Below, piece after piece: positions 33,591-45,844 of a stretch of DNA of 64,000 nt. Every line of letters starts with the position of its first letter. The first letter of the stretch is position 1. A program made the position numbers and the translations under genes. Below the pieces are notes generated by a model, which was given only the letters and a program-made list of their open reading frames with translations, did no database searches and was not told the DNA's origin. Source of the stretch: Trichodelitschia bisporula (lineage: Eukaryota > Ascomycota > Dothideomycetes > Phaeotrichales > Phaeotrichaceae); contig ML996696.1 of NCBI GenBank assembly GCA_010356995.1, positions 932,364 to 996,363 on the forward strand. The letters are read 5' to 3'.

Positions 33591-35013
33591 CGTTGGTATA
33601 TACACTCGCACTGCGAGGCCGCGTTGCGGGAGAGCGGGGAAAAACAGGCGATCTAGTTCTACGCTGGTACTCCAAAGGATGCGGTGAAATCGCGGTCAGC
33701 CGGCTGAAGGCGAGGTGTGCTAGATGGCGCAACGGAGCATAGTATGCTGCTGATCGTGAGGAGAAGCGAATGGGGGGTTGTGCCAGCACTTTGGGGTGAG
33801 GGTCGTGAGAAAGGAGGGAGGGAGAGATGGTTGAGGGAGTCTCACGATGAGAGGGAGGAAGGAAGGGGGAGAGACAACCCGGGCTAAAGAAAACCAGACA
33901 CACGTAATGCAGCGGCGGCAAAAAGCAGAGACGAGGCCAAACAATCAGACACACGCCCACTCCGCGGTTAAGAACCGCATCTCCCACATGAAAAACGCCC
34001 CTTTACCTCCCCCCCCGCCCCATCACTACCACAACCAAACCCGCGTAGAGTAGCCTCCCACATGCCCACGCATAACCCCACCCCTTCCCACTCACCAAAG
34101 CACGCATCAAACAGCGCTCTCTCTCGCCAAACATCCTCGCTCCCTCTCACCTCCAACTCCACCCTCCCCAACGGCCAGCGATTGGCGCCCCCCTCCAATC
34201 GCCCCCCCCTCGTCGCCGGGCCAGCGATTGGGCCTCGCGCGCCCGGCCCGCAGCGCACCGTCTCAGTAGCGTCGCAGGTCCGGGGCGCGCCTCGTGCGGC
34301 TTGGCGCGTGCCCCTGCGCCGGGGCGAGGGCCCAGCCGGGGGGGCAGCGCCTATCAATGGGCCGCGGATGGAAGATGGTGCTGCGGTCATCAAGGAGTCG
34401 CCGATGCAAATTCTGATAGAAGACCCACTGAAGAAAGAAAGACATATGGAAGACGATAGATCATAAGCGACATGCACAGTGCAAGACACACAAGATCCCA
34501 AGACAAGTGTTCACCCCCCATCCCCCCCGGCTCCCCCACAGTAAACACCACACGTCCCGAGTCCCGCCCCCCTCCCCTTCCCGCGGGCCAGGCCCCATCC
34601 GATCCGTGCGGCCGGCCCCGGGGCCACGGCTAGGCACACAAAAGCGGGAGATCCACCCGCGCGCGGCTCCGCTTCGCGCTACTAGGATCTGAAACTCGAC
34701 GTCCGGCGCCATCTTACTACTAAGCAAGAACACGGGAATGGACACGATGAGACTATGAGGATTAAGCTTGATCAGCGCTGTTCGGTCAGAGACAAGATTT
34801 TTTAGTTATTGTAGATGCCGATGCGGTGGTCTAGAACTAGATGGCGGGCGGCTAGCCCCGTCGCAGCGACTCCTGAGACTACTTAGCACAATCGCACACC
34901 CTACATGGTCCATATCACTTCACGCGTTCCGTCCCACGCTAAGCCGCATACATGTCCACCCTTCATCTCCACGCCAAACGCTCATAAGATACCCGTGCCG
35001 AGCCCAGATACGC
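33591..35013. other. Intergenic region upstream of NoxB
   Basis: About 1.4 kb with C/T- and G-rich stretches; short frames of biased composition and no motifs. It may contain a last exon of the neighbouring Ser/Thr-rich gene, whose frame meets a GTAAGT donor at about 35047, but no acceptor could be chosen. Confidence 0.45.
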
Positions 35014-37029
35014 CTACCACCGAGCCTTTGAAGCTGGAGGCGACTTACCGGAGTCCCACAGATGCCACCACGGCTTGGCGTCCGGAATAATAGCCATGTC
35101 GTCGCCCACGATAACCGCCTTTTTATCCGGAGCGTCGTTGCCTTCTAGAAGCTCACCAGACGGACCACCAAGCCCATGGTCCAGACGGGCCGGTAATTCA
35201 TCCCGTATCCGGATCAGCGTCTGGATCGCGGTGGCGGTAGCGGTGCGCTTGGCGATCGCTGTCGTTACTGTGACCGTCACGACGTGTTGTCCGGGAATGA
35301 TGATGTCGTCGTCCAGCGCGTCCTTCATAACGGTCGAGTTCGGGGTAGGGCGAATCGTCTCACCGCGACGACCAAGTCCGATATCCGTCAGCGTCTGGTA
35401 TGCGGTCGCGGTTGCAGTGCTCTGCTCCAGCGCGGTGCTCGTAAGGGTGACATCATCGCCCGGCGCATCGCTGTACACGGAGCCGAAGTTGGGAGGCGAT
35501 GCCGTCGAAGAACTGTTGCTGTTCGCGGCTGGGGTGCTGCCAGGAGCCGTGCTAATGCCCTTCGCGACGTTGGAACCGTTGTTCGCACACGTAGGGGGCA
35601 CGGTGACTGTGATGTACACCGTCTGCAACGTCGTATCCTTCGACGGGCACGGGGGCGTCGTTGTGGTGAACATGGTCGTGTAGACTGTGTCCGTCCCATC
35701 GGCGCCAGAGACGACAATCCGCGAAGGAGACAGGGTCGAAAGCGAAGCCGGGAATGTAGTAAACGCCGAGGTCGGAGGAGCGATCGAGCTCGAAGAGGTG
35801 GTCAGAGCTGAAATCGGACCCGAAGAGGCAGTCGGAGGCGTAAACGAGCTGCTAAACGCAACCGGGCTCGAAGGCGCAGCCGAGCTAGAAGGCACAGTCT
35901 GGCTCGAAGGCGCGACCGAGGCCAATGACCCAGCCGGAGGATTCGCCGACATGGGTGTCGAAGCGCCCGACATGATGACGACCCATGACGTTGAGGTAGT
36001 CGTGGTAGCCCTGCCTTCTGTGACCCAAACGACGACAGTATGGGGCGTGTGCGTTGAAGTCAAACTCGATGACAGAGTCGTAGTCGGCGCGACGCTAGAG
36101 CCATTGACAGCCGAAGAGGGGACGGCAATTGAAGAACCATACCCGATGATGGATATGCTTGAGGACGACGACTCGGTTGAAGCGGCACTGGACTCACTGA
36201 AAGCCGAAGTAGGAGTCAGAGCGGACGAAGAGATCACGGCATCGGCGGTGCTCGAAGACGGCGCACCGGTCGGCACAGCGCTGAAACCATCGAAAGCCGA
36301 AGTAGAAAGCGCAATCGACGTGCTAAACCCGATAATCGATATACTTGAGGACGACGACTCGGTTGGAGCGGCACCGTAGTCATCGACGGCCGAAGTAGAA
36401 GCCACAGCGGACGACAGAATCACGGCATCGGAGATGCTCGAAGACTGTGCACCAGTCGGCACAACGCTAGACCCATTGGCAGCCGAAGTAGAAAGCGCAA
36501 TGGATGTGCTAAACCTGATAATCGATATGCTCGAAGACGACGCACCAGTCGGCACGACGCTAGAAGCATTAACCGACGGCGCCACACCCGAAGTGCTCCC
36601 GCCACCAAGGTAAGTCGTAATGGTAGTATCCCTGTTCTCAGTAATGGTGACAGTCGCAGAACCCAGGCGCGGCTTTCCCTTCAGAACGGACGACAGGCGC
36701 GAGGCCAATGACATCGCATTGATACCGACATCGACACCGGAGGAGCCATGGTTCAAGAGAGTAACAGTTGTCGCCGTGGAGGCCGAGAGGCAAGTGGTAT
36801 TATCGCCCGTGGTGCTGTTTGTCGCATTGAAGCTGTTGCCGATGACGCTCATGGCGGACGGCGCATGGTGCATGTGAGTAGTGAGTGTCCTCGAGGAGGT
36901 CGTGGTGCAGGTGGTGTTCTCGGCTATGGCGTTGTTTCTCGCGTTGATGCCGTTGCCGTGGCCGCCTATGGGAGGCGCTGCGAAGACGGTAAGCGGCGCG
37001 AGGGCCAGGAGGAAGGGTAAGAAGAGCAT
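35014..37029 (-). CDS. Secreted Ser/Thr-rich protein with 62-residue tandem repeats
   Basis: Frame of 671 aa from the ATG at 37029, which opens a clean signal peptide MLFLPFLLALAPLTVFAAPP; the frame continues upstream, but that part is low-complexity leader. The mature chain is dominated by Ser, Thr, Ala and Pro with many N-glycosylation sites. About residues 155-330 hold a 62-aa repeat (186 bp) with ISIIGFSTSIALSTSA and PTGAPSSS blocks, 2.7 copies. Two segments with TATATAxQTL and valine/threonine-rich VTVTVTTA follow. No catalytic motif and no GPI-type hydrophobic tail are seen; a GTAAGT donor at about 35047 lies a few codons before the stop, so the true C-terminus may be on another exon. 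Probably a wall or surface protein; function unknown. Confidence 0.6.
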   Translation of the reverse strand: MLFLPFLLALAPLTVFAAPPIGGHGNGINARNNAIAENTTCTTTSSRTLTTHMHHAPSAMSVIGNSFNATNSTTGDNTTCLSASTATTVTLLNHGSSGVDVGINAMSLASRLSSVLKGKPRLGSATVTITENRDTTITTYLGGGSTSGVAPSVNASSVVPTGASSSSISIIRFSTSIALSTSAANGSSVVPTGAQSSSISDAVILSSAVASTSAVDDYGAAPTESSSSSISIIGFSTSIALSTSAFDGFSAVPTGAPSSSTADAVISSSALTPTSAFSESSAASTESSSSSISIIGYGSSIAVPSSAVNGSSVAPTTTLSSSLTSTHTPHTVVVWVTEGRATTTTSTSWVVIMSGASTPMSANPPAGSLASVAPSSQTVPSSSAAPSSPVAFSSSFTPPTASSGPISALTTSSSSIAPPTSAFTTFPASLSTLSPSRIVVSGADGTDTVYTTMFTTTTPPCPSKDTTLQTVYITVTVPPTCANNGSNVAKGISTAPGSTPAANSNSSSTASPPNFGSVYSDAPGDDVTLTSTALEQSTATATAYQTLTDIGLGRRGETIRPTPNSTVMKDALDDDIIIPGQHVVTVTVTTAIAKRTATATAIQTLIRIRDELPARLDHGLGGPSGELLEGNDAPDKKAVIVGDDMAIIPDAKPWWHLWDSGKSPPASKARW

Positions 37030-37690
37030 TTTGGAAGTTTGATAGGATGTAAGGGATGTGGGTTGGGAATGGGTGTGAGAATGAAGGAGAGTGTGGTGCA
37101 AAGGAGTGTGGTTGAGCGAGCAAGTTCGTTTATGAGAAGGAGTGTGGTTGTTGGTGAAAGGTTGTGGTGAAAGGTCGAGGTGAAAGTCATCTTGAAGGGA
37201 GGGAGGGTGGTTCGAGCTCAGGGTCGAGGTCAACGTCGGCCAAGGTGAAATGCGTCCAAGAGTCTGATGGAAGGTCGATGGATTCTTGGATTCTGCCCAG
37301 GACGACACTGCGGCTATCAGCGGTGACGTCGAGACTCGATAGGGATGAGATGAGATGTACTTCCTCGTCGTGCCCACTCATGCTCATCTCGACTCACCCA
37401 CCCTCCACGACATCCCATCTGATCACCGGCACAACACAACACGCACCATTTACAAGTTTCGAGTGCAACCATTTTTAAGACTACAAGTGATTGACCATAA
37501 CGCCGTAGTCGGCGTAATACACTACAACACAGATGTGACTCAAGATCCAACTGGTGACTCGAGCCGAACTCCCCCTATATATGCCGGAGGCAGGCAACGC
37601 TGATGCTGGTCAATGCACTCATCACTCTTTTCATCCGGAACACATTATTACATCGCCAACACTTCTCCTATGCTACCTGTGCTCCGGCAC
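37030..37690. other. Intergenic region upstream of the Ser/Thr-rich gene
   Basis: About 660 bp between the start of the Ser/Thr-rich gene and the stop of VTS1. Open frames here are leader readings. No feature is recognised. Confidence 0.5.
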
Positions 37691-39581
37691 CTATAGGCTC
37701 CCGTCGTTCATCTTCTCCTTGATCGTTTCAAACGTCTGATAAAATTAGCGTTATTCTCATGCTTAGCAGCAAACTCACCTTCACAAGCTTACGGCGCGCA
37801 CCCAGTGCGTTCACACCCCGCTTCTCAAGGGCGTCCTCATCAAGCTCGACCATCTCCTGCCACTTCAGGTCTTTCAGATTGTCTGTGTATTTATGCAGCC
37901 GCAGGCTGCGCAGCCAGGCCGGGATATCCTGCAGCAACGCGATGTCCGAAGGGTCTTCTGGAGGCTTTGAGCTGCCACGTCGGCCACGAGGCGACCGGCC
38001 ACGCTGCATCTCGCCATGGTCTGAGAGGTCGCCGCTGCTAAGGCCATATTGGCCCATCCCCATATTCAGATTCATACTGTTAAGGCCGGCGACAAGTGCG
38101 GCATTGTCGTAGGCCGCAAGGTACCCGTTGTTCTGCGGGGCTGCGAACCCCATGCCTCCCATGCTGGGCACCATGAGCCCCGGTGAGTTAGGGCGGGAGC
38201 GGCGCCCGCTGATGGAGGCAAGTTGCTGTGCCTGCAACGAGGCAGCCTGCTGCGGGGTGAGGAGATGACCATGCTCGTTGGTCATGACGAAGTTCGCCGG
38301 AGGGATGCCTGGCGACGGCGGAGCCTGGCCTTGGCCCTCTGATGAGCGCGCACGGCGGTACTTACGCACATCATCAAACTGAATACGGTTGTTCACCGTA
38401 GAGAGAGCGGCCAGTTTCATGGCCGTCGCGTTGGCCACCATGTCCGCCTGATTCCCGCCCTGCTGCGAGGGGAAGTGCGGCATCATCGGCGTGTTCAGCG
38501 CCGAGGCCCAGTTACCGATCGGCGTTAACACCGGTAACCCGTTATTCAACTTATCGGGAGCATTGAGCGTCGTGCTCTGAAGGTTGGTGTCGCCGGAGAT
38601 CATGGGCCGGGGAGAACGCAGTCCCGCCGAGGGTGGCGGCTGTGTGAACTGCCCCATTGGCGGCAAGCCCGAAGACGACTTGGGCCGCGCAACGGGCGGC
38701 TGTTCAGAGCGCCATGGGGATGGGGGCGGCTGCGGCAGACCATCCTTCATTCCGTCGTCAGGGGCCGATATGGTCGGCGCAATGAGCGAGGTACGGTCTC
38801 CGATAGTGCTGTTCCGGTTGGAAGGCGGCGCCATACCGGTCTGTTGCGTGAACTGCTCCTTCTGTTTTGCAATTGCTGCGGCAGCGTCGGGAAACATTGA
38901 GTTAATCATGGCAGGATCTAACTGCGAATGACGCTTATTGCCCGGCGATGGCGGCGGACGGGCCGCAAACGAATTGCGGTTTTCAACCGTCAATTTGTGC
39001 ATGGCACCGTCAAACTTTTGAGTCATGGCATCTCAATTGTTAGCTGCGTGAATACCAGTTGGTGCCGACCTCAACTCACCCTTCTGCCCAAAGTTGGACG
39101 GAGAAAGTATGCCAGACATGGGATGCTTCTTCGCCATCTCCTGCAGGACCTGGATGAAGAAACGGATCTGAACTTGAGTCGTCTGCTGAAGCAGAGCGTA
39201 AAGAGCAGACGTGCGCTCCGCCTCGCTCAGGACTCGAAACCACTGCTCGATGGCGCTCAGCTCATCCTTAAAGTCCTGGTCGAGCGTGGCTGTGGCCATT
39301 TCCTCCAGTGTGGCCTCATACTGATCGATATCAGCGAGCCATTGTTGGGCGGCCTTCTCCATGTCATCACTGGACTGAGCCTGGTTCGCCAACGCCTGAC
39401 TGAAGTAGACCTCCGACGAGGGGCGAATGCCACGCGTAGAAGGCAAAGCCGAGGCGTAGGCGCCCATGTCGGCCGACGCCCGCAAATGGTGGCCGGCCCC
39501 AATTTGGCGCGACGATGGTGGGCGGAGGGAGGAGTTGGACGCCTCTGGCGTGCTGTTCCTGTTGCCAGCAACGTTCGACAT
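37691..39581 (-). CDS. VTS1: SAM-domain RNA-binding protein Vts1
   Basis: Smaug-family regulator that binds CNGG hairpins in mRNA and promotes deadenylation and decay. Exons 39581..39080, 39031..37779 and 37735..37691 give 599 aa; the introns are 48 and 43 bp with GCTAAC and GCTAAT branch sites. The N-terminal conserved region has [19 protein letters not shown] and [18 protein letters not shown], then [20 protein letters not shown] and [18 protein letters not shown] long Pro/Ser/Gln linker follows, with repeated SPG motifs. The SAM domain begins near residue 530 ([20 protein letters not shown] and [15 protein letters not shown], then [16 protein letters not shown]) and is completed by the last 45-bp exon ([14 protein letters not shown]). 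The final exon is needed for a normal end. Confidence 0.96.
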
Positions 39582-41882
39582 CGTGTCGTGTTGGTAAAAT
39601 GTCGGGAAGGATATGGACTGCGTCTGTTAGTTGTGAATTGTTGTCTTCAGTGCCTACTTACAGTTGATAAGGTACAAAGGTTAAAGTGCGCTCGACTCCC
39701 GCAGACCCGCTGACCTCAAGGGAGTTCGGTGAGGGCTTAATCGAGGAGCAAAGAGTACATGTATCAAGACGAACACACAGTCCTTCCTGTGACTGAACGT
39801 CGTTGAGTGTGTTTTTGCCGACGCGTCGGTGGCAAAAAGTGAGGCCTGGGAGGGGGGGTTCAGCTCTGCTGCAAAGAGCCGACTGACTGCGGCCGAGATC
39901 GAGAACCTGGACTTACTCAACGGCAAGCCCCGGGCTTGATGAATGTATGCAGGAATGCAAAAATTGTGTTCGAAGTTGCACTGAGATGTGAGATACTCGA
40001 GGTGGAGATTTGCGGTAGTCAGTGACAGATGGTGGTCGAAGACGAGAGGATGTGGAGGGGGTGTGATCTGCTGGGGAGAAGTGGAGGAGGAGACAACCTG
40101 TGAATGACTGACGGAGCTGTGTGGGTCCTTGGTCGTGGCCCGTGCGTATGTGTGGCTCCTGCCGCCGCACAAACCACCTGTGGCACTGTGGCTTGACGTG
40201 CACCTGAGTTGACAGTATTGGCCTTGGGCATCAATTCGTCAGAGGAGGAAAGGGATCAATATTGTTCCCGGGGCCGGTTGTTACAGGGGGTTTTGGAGTC
40301 CAGTCTTTTGAACATCGTCCTTAGAACCCATGGAAGCAATTGGCGATAAGGCGTTTTCGAGGCTCGGCGCCTGTGAATCTACTGTCATCAAGTCCTCGAA
40401 TACGTTGTAGCTATCCTAGGCCGCTCGTCCATCACCAGGCAGGAATATCTCGCAAATCGCCATCATCCACCGAGTTCATGCGCTTGAATCTCCCCATCTC
40501 TGTCCCAAGCGGCCTAAGTAGCAACAGACGTCCAATTCACCTCCGGCTAGCCTAGAGCCGAACTCATGTCCAGTTAAGCTTCTGCCCCACCGATATCTGG
40601 CACCATTGCGGGGTAGACGCTAGACGCCGTGAGACCAAGTTGGGCGGACCGTTAAGCGTTTCAACCCCGAGCTGGCGATCGCCCATGTAACCCAGGAGTA
40701 TTGTCCGCAGTTTCAAGATCTGCTGTTGATCCGGGGTCGAGCCTGGCCTTATTTGACCGGGCATCCGGCCTCGGATGGTTCAGCCTGATAAGGAGGTGGA
40801 TGCAGGTGACGGAGTCTGTGTCGAGGGTGGCAGCTTCACCGAGGCTCTTCGAGTCCGCCGAGATTTCACCAAGAAAAAGTTGGGCTCTGCAAGCTCCTAA
40901 TATCAATAGTTGTCCAACAGCTTCCAATCCGAGGTTTTGCGGGCTCTGGAAGCTCTGAATACCCTCCATACCCCGCAGGCTTACATCGCTAATCCTTAAA
41001 ATATCTCCCCGTATATAGGGCGACGGCCACCACCCTACAAACATCTCATCTGAGGTCAGCCCCAATGTCGGTTTCCCCTCCCGAAAGTTTTCATCTTGCA
41101 TGCAAGTGGTTGGAGCGAGCGAGGCCATCACACCTCACCGCGCTTGATAGGCCAGCAGGCGGCCAATCGCTGTTTCCTGCAGGTGAAGGATAGTCTGTGC
41201 CACGCGGTAGTTTTCCCCCATAGGGTATCGCATCATAAGATGCGGTCTGCACTGTTCACGTGGACAGAATGCGGTGAACTGAGTTTGATACCACTGTACA
41301 CGAGCCCAGACCGCACTTCAAGAGGGAGGGAGAGGTCGCTCTAACTACGAGGTACAGAGGCCGCCGATTGCCTTGCCCATCAATTAGCTCCTGAAACAAG
41401 CCAGATAGCCACCGGTCACTGCACCCAACCGGAATATATGACAAGGCTGCAAGTCGGCGAGGCGCGGCGGACGAAATCGCGGTCTAATCAACTATCCTGC
41501 CGTGACTGCCACGTGCGCTGATTGGTGGAGGCCACGCATGCAGGTTTGTCTTTGGGAGACTCAAAAGGTTGTGGCAGCCCTGGACAACAAAGACAGCCGA
41601 GCAAGGGGCCATGACTTTTTCGGGTAGCCTTTCGTCCTTTCCCCCACAAAATTCAACCGAAGCAATATATGAGCAGGCGACGGACTTTACACAGAACCCT
41701 TCACTTTCCCCCACCTCTCTCGCATTGCTGCCCATTTCAAAAGAAAGGACCTAGCCTTGCATATTCGACATACTGACCATTGCTTGCTACAATTGCACAA
41801 CTAACACCGCAGGTTTTACGCTCCCATCTGAACAAGCTTCTTCCCCAACTCAGCTCTTCGTCATCCTCACACATCCGTCGCC
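39582..41882. other. Divergent promoter region between VTS1 and EMG1
   Basis: About 2.3 kb, lower in GC than the flanking genes. One minus-strand frame, 41128..40661 (155 codons from an ATG), is longer than expected by chance but has no motif, signal or splice pattern and is reported only as a possibility. C/T- and A-rich leader sequence precedes EMG1 from about 41700. Confidence 0.45.
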
Positions 41883-42932
41883 ATGTCACAAACCGAGCCT
41901 AGCACGTCACCTTCTCAGGACCCTGTGAAGCAGGAAGAAAAGAAGCCCGATTATCCTCTCTCGCGCTCGTTGTCGGCGGGGCGGGGAGCAAAGCGGTCCA
42001 GTAAGTGCTTGCATTCACCACCCCACTGCTCCGCAGTCGGCCGGAGTTTTTCCTCCTGCAAACTCAAACCCCACATCTCCCACCTTTTCCACAACCGCCT
42101 TCACGTGTCAAACCATCCAACATGGCTGACCCATCTTCCTCAGGAACGCAATCGCTCCCGCCGCCGAGCTTGCCGCAGCTTGTTGCGGAACAACACACTC
42201 CGATCCCGTCGAACGACAAGGACACGCAACGTCTGATTGTCGTCCTCTCCAATGCGAGTCTCGAGACTTACAAGGCCGCCAGCAGTGGACGCGGTCCCGG
42301 ATATAGAGACGAGAAGTACTCGCTTCTCAACAGTGATGAGCATATCGGTGTTATGAGGAAAATGGGTCGCGACATCAGCGATGCGCGTCCAGATATCACC
42401 CACCAGGTCTGACTGGTTTCCCCGCCCGTCTTGCGCGCTGCTAAAAAAAAGACAGTGTCTTCTCACCCTCCTCGACTCCCCCATCAACAAGGCGGGCAAA
42501 CTCCAGATTTATATCCACACGGCGAAGGGTGTCCTGATCGAGGTCAACCCGACCGTCCGCATTCCCCGCACCTTCAAGCGTTTTGCTGGTCTTATGGTGC
42601 AGTTGCTGCACCGGATGTCGATTCGCTCGGTGTCGTCTCAGGAGAAGCTGCTGCGGGTCATCAAGAACCCGATCACTGACCACCTCCCGCCAAACTGCCG
42701 CAAGGTTACGCTGTCGTTTGAGGGTCCAGTTGTCCGGGTCAAGGACTACATCCAGACTCTCGGCCCGAAGGAGAGCATCTGCGTGTTTGTCGGCGCCATG
42801 GCCAAGGGCAAGGACGACTTCGCGGATGGTTTCAAGGACGACACCATCTCCATCAGCAGCTTCAGCCTGAGTGCCAGCGTGGCATGCAGTAAGTTCTGCC
42901 ACGCCGCTGAGGACGTATGGGACATTATCTAG
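41883..42932 (+). CDS. EMG1: Emg1/Nep1, 18S rRNA pseudouridine N1-methyltransferase
   Basis: SPOUT-class methyltransferase of the small-subunit processome; makes m1-psi in 18S rRNA, a step toward the acp3 hypermodification, and is needed for 40S assembly. Exons 41883-42000, 42144-42406 and 42456-42932 give 285 aa. Intron 1 has GTAAGT, a CTGAC branch and CTCAG, so the protein starts [14 protein letters not shown]; starting instead at the ATG at 42122 inside that intron would also be in frame and cannot be excluded. The enzyme core is unmistakable: [95 protein letters not shown] and [19 protein letters not shown]. Intron 2 begins with the uncommon donor GTCTGA. Confidence 0.97.
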
Positions 42933-43374
42933 GCAACCCCCCCACCCCCTATAATTGACAACAAACGGTAGGGGGCGAGAGGATACACCGGATGCTGCGG
43001 GCCGATCTGATCGCAACATCGGGTGCCGGCGCGGGCTTCACTGGGACCTCTTCGCCAGCGTCGGTCTCTGGGGACTTTGGACTGTTTTCGCAACAAGACA
43101 TGAAAAAGCCTTCAACAGACTGATTTTTCCTTTTTCTTTTTCTCTTTGATCGCGGCTGACTTGCCCTGCGGCTATTCAACAATGCCGCGGGGTATAGATA
43201 GCAGGTTGGGGGGAAAGGGGGAGGGAAGATGGTGCTGGGGAGGAATGGTTCTGGGAGTTTGTCGTCGACGAGCCGGACGAAGCAATGATACCCCGTTATG
43301 GACCCTGATGCTTTCGTGTGCCAGTGCCTAGCCCTGTTTTTGGACATTACTCTGGATATTGGAAGGTGGAGATT

Positions 43375-43457
43375 GGTAGGTCTCCGCCTACTTGCGAGCT
43401 CGAGTCTGGCTGATGGGTAGGTCTCTGCCCACTTCCTCGTCTCAAACCTGGCTGATG
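43375..43457. repeat. Direct duplication of a 41-42 bp block
   Basis: Two adjacent related copies, each from ggtaggtctc to ctggctgatg, in the 3' region of EMG1. Confidence 0.65.
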
Positions 43458-44080
43458 GGCACATCTGCAGTCTCCCATGCCAGCAATCTTCCAACCCAAC
43501 GCGGTATTTATCCAGCCAACGGCGGCGAGCATCGCGTTCTCGTTGCTTTCTTCTATCTACGCCCCGCCGTCCAGACCGTTCCGCGATGTTGAGATACGCA
43601 TCCCACGTGGGGGCCCGTCCGTCTTACTTGAGACCGGGATCGTGGAATTGGAATGCACGTCACGCTCGCTCGCATGGATATGTAGCACGGAAGCAGCAGG
43701 GCGCAGAACACAGAACGCAGAACGCAGGGAAAGCAACCCAAACGGCCCTTGTGCGTCGTCCGATGCTGGCCGTTGGCCGCGTGTCGGCTGGGCGGCACGG
43801 TCTGGGCGGAGCTGACTGTGTCCCGCCGCTGCCGCCGATTATCTAGCTTGCCGGGGAGGGGATGGAGAGGGGTTGTGATACGTGAGGTCGTGATGAGGGG
43901 TAGGGAGGCGGGGTTGGGGGTGTGAATGGTGGGGTGATGGTGGAGGGGCGGGGATGGGGGGGGGGGGGGGGAGGTCATAGGGCTGCTATGGTATGCGAGT
44001 TTGGCTACGGGTAGGGTCGGCGCGGTGCTGGGTAAAAGCAAAGATGGTGCCCAAGATGAAGGGGATTGCGTGCGCAGGGA

Positions 44081-44158
44081 ATGGGTATGTTCTGCGCGTC
44101 ACTGAAATGGGTCTGCTCTGCGCGTCACTGAGATGGGTCTGCTCCGCACGTCACCGAG
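44081..44158. repeat. 26-bp tandem repeat, three copies
   Basis: Units begin atgggtctgctctgcgcgtc at 44081, 44107 and 44133 with few changes, and a partial fourth copy starts at 44159. Confidence 0.8.
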
Positions 44159-45844
44159 ATGGAATCCGCGGCCGGTGGCGAGAGTCGTGGACTTTTTTGG
44201 TGAGCGCGCAGAGTGTGGGAGTTATTTCCTGCACGATGATGCCGACTCTCGAGAAAATTTTCGTAGAGCTGCTGGTGGGTTGGTTGATACTGCAGCGGGG
44301 AGGGAAGAGGGGCTATTTGTAGCTTCTTGCTTGCAACGTGCTGTCCGCGGGACAGACATATACGGATTGGGAAGGTGAATGAGGGAGCTGTAAGATTCGC
44401 GAGTGCGTGGGGAGATATCATATTCTGCATACACACTGATGCGATGCTGGAGCGGAGTGGTCCTCGTGGTGCAATGCTAGACCACAGCTCGCTGCGCCCG
44501 CTGATTGGAGCCACATGCCATGCTCCTTGACGGGGTGCCAGCGCAGATGAGGCAAGCGCGGCGAAGGTTTTCGATGGTACGTAGGCGCTGCAGCGTTGCA
44601 AGGCAGGCCGAATACATGAAGTACACGACTACGGGCGGTACTTGCCTCTTGCCCTCTTACCTTTTGCCTTCATTCTCCTCCCATGGGCTGTTTTGGAGTG
44701 GGTGGTGAAGTGGTCGTGAAGTGGTGAAGCGGGGAACGAGGCGGACGATACGTATCCCGCCACTCTCGCCTGATCTCGACTGCAGTCCCGAAACCCCCCG
44801 TTCAGCGGGCCGGACATGGATCGGGTCTGGCCACCGGCTGGTCACGGTACAGCGAGGCGACGACGGAGCAGAGCCGCGGGACTTTGCTGGAGACGGAGTG
44901 TTTCGCTATCTCGCACGGCGCTGCAGATCTGAATGGCCGCCTTGAGGACGGGAGGTGGATGGAAGGGAAGTGGGACTGGTGGAGAAGATGCAGGCTCGCG
45001 GAGGGAGAGCTGCCGCCTTGCTGGCTGGCGGGTGTGCGGAGGGTGGATTGGACTTGGTATGGTGTGTTTCAACCTCTCGGGGGAGGAGGAGGAGGGACCG
45101 ACTGGCTGTGGAGCAATGATGGGATGTAGTGGAGATACTGGTCCGATAATGGCGAGGAAGGGATCTGGGATGACGTGAAGCAACGCTGCTCAACGCTCAA
45201 CGCTCCCTCTCCCCTTCGCGCTACGTCCTTTGTGCTACATCCAAGTCCGCGAGGCAGCGCGACGCAGGTTCATCCCGCATACTCTGTGCATACCGACGTA
45301 CTCTGTACTACCCCCAGTGCATAGCGGAAGGCCCCCCCCCGCCTGCCGCCGCCATCGCTCCTCGCCATGCATCCCGCCTACGTGTCAAGCGAGCGGTGCG
45401 CGGGTTGGACGTGGCACGCTGCGAGGCGGGCCTGGGGACGGGGGGTGTTGGTTAGTTTCGTGACGGCGGCGGGGGGGACTAATCGGGTGCGAGGGGAGGG
45501 ATGGGTGGTAAATGGATGGATGGAGCGATGGGGAGCGGTTTGGACACCTCACGCTGCTTGTTCTAATGCACGTGTGGTGGAGACGTGCGGGTTGAAGGGG
45601 TGAGCGTCAAGCATGCTCTCCGCTCCTCGAGTATATCTTGCGCGTGAGCCCGCCTGGGCCGTGTAACCGGTCTTTCTGTTTCCCGTTTGATGCTTTTGTT
45701 ATAAGAGACGGTGGTGATTGAGAAAAGAATATATTCCCGCTTGCTGCTGTTGTATCACCCCGCTACGTACCGTTGTACACTCCCCACCATCACACCAACT
45801 GCTGTACCATCCCCCGCTCTATCACACTCCCGACCACCGCGGCC

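Larger units (their letters stand above)
42933..45844. other. Intergenic region between EMG1 and the VOC-domain gene
   Basis: About 2.9 kb without a supported gene. It contains a duplicated 41-42 bp block (43375-43457), a 26-bp tandem repeat (44081-44158) and a G-run of 16 (about 43956-43971). Remaining frames are G-rich or Ser/Pro-rich readings without motifs. Confidence 0.5.

Noticed and set aside
33591-33611. NoxB start at an upstream GTG
   Set aside because: Nuclear fungal genes start at ATG; the next in-frame ATG at 33590 gives a normal-length NoxB.
35075-36379. Plus-strand acidic Val/Glu-rich frames
   Set aside because: Antisense of the Ser/Thr-rich repeat gene; the opposite strand has a signal peptide and N-glycosylation sites.
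40661-41128. Minus-strand frame of 155 codons in the VTS1-EMG1 spacer
   Set aside because: Length is suggestive, but no motif, signal peptide, splice context or conservation can be judged; not called as a gene.
42005-42143. EMG1 start at the ATG at 42122 or the upstream open frame
   Set aside because: Lies inside an intron with a consensus GTAAGT donor, CTGAC branch and CTCAG acceptor; kept only as an alternative.
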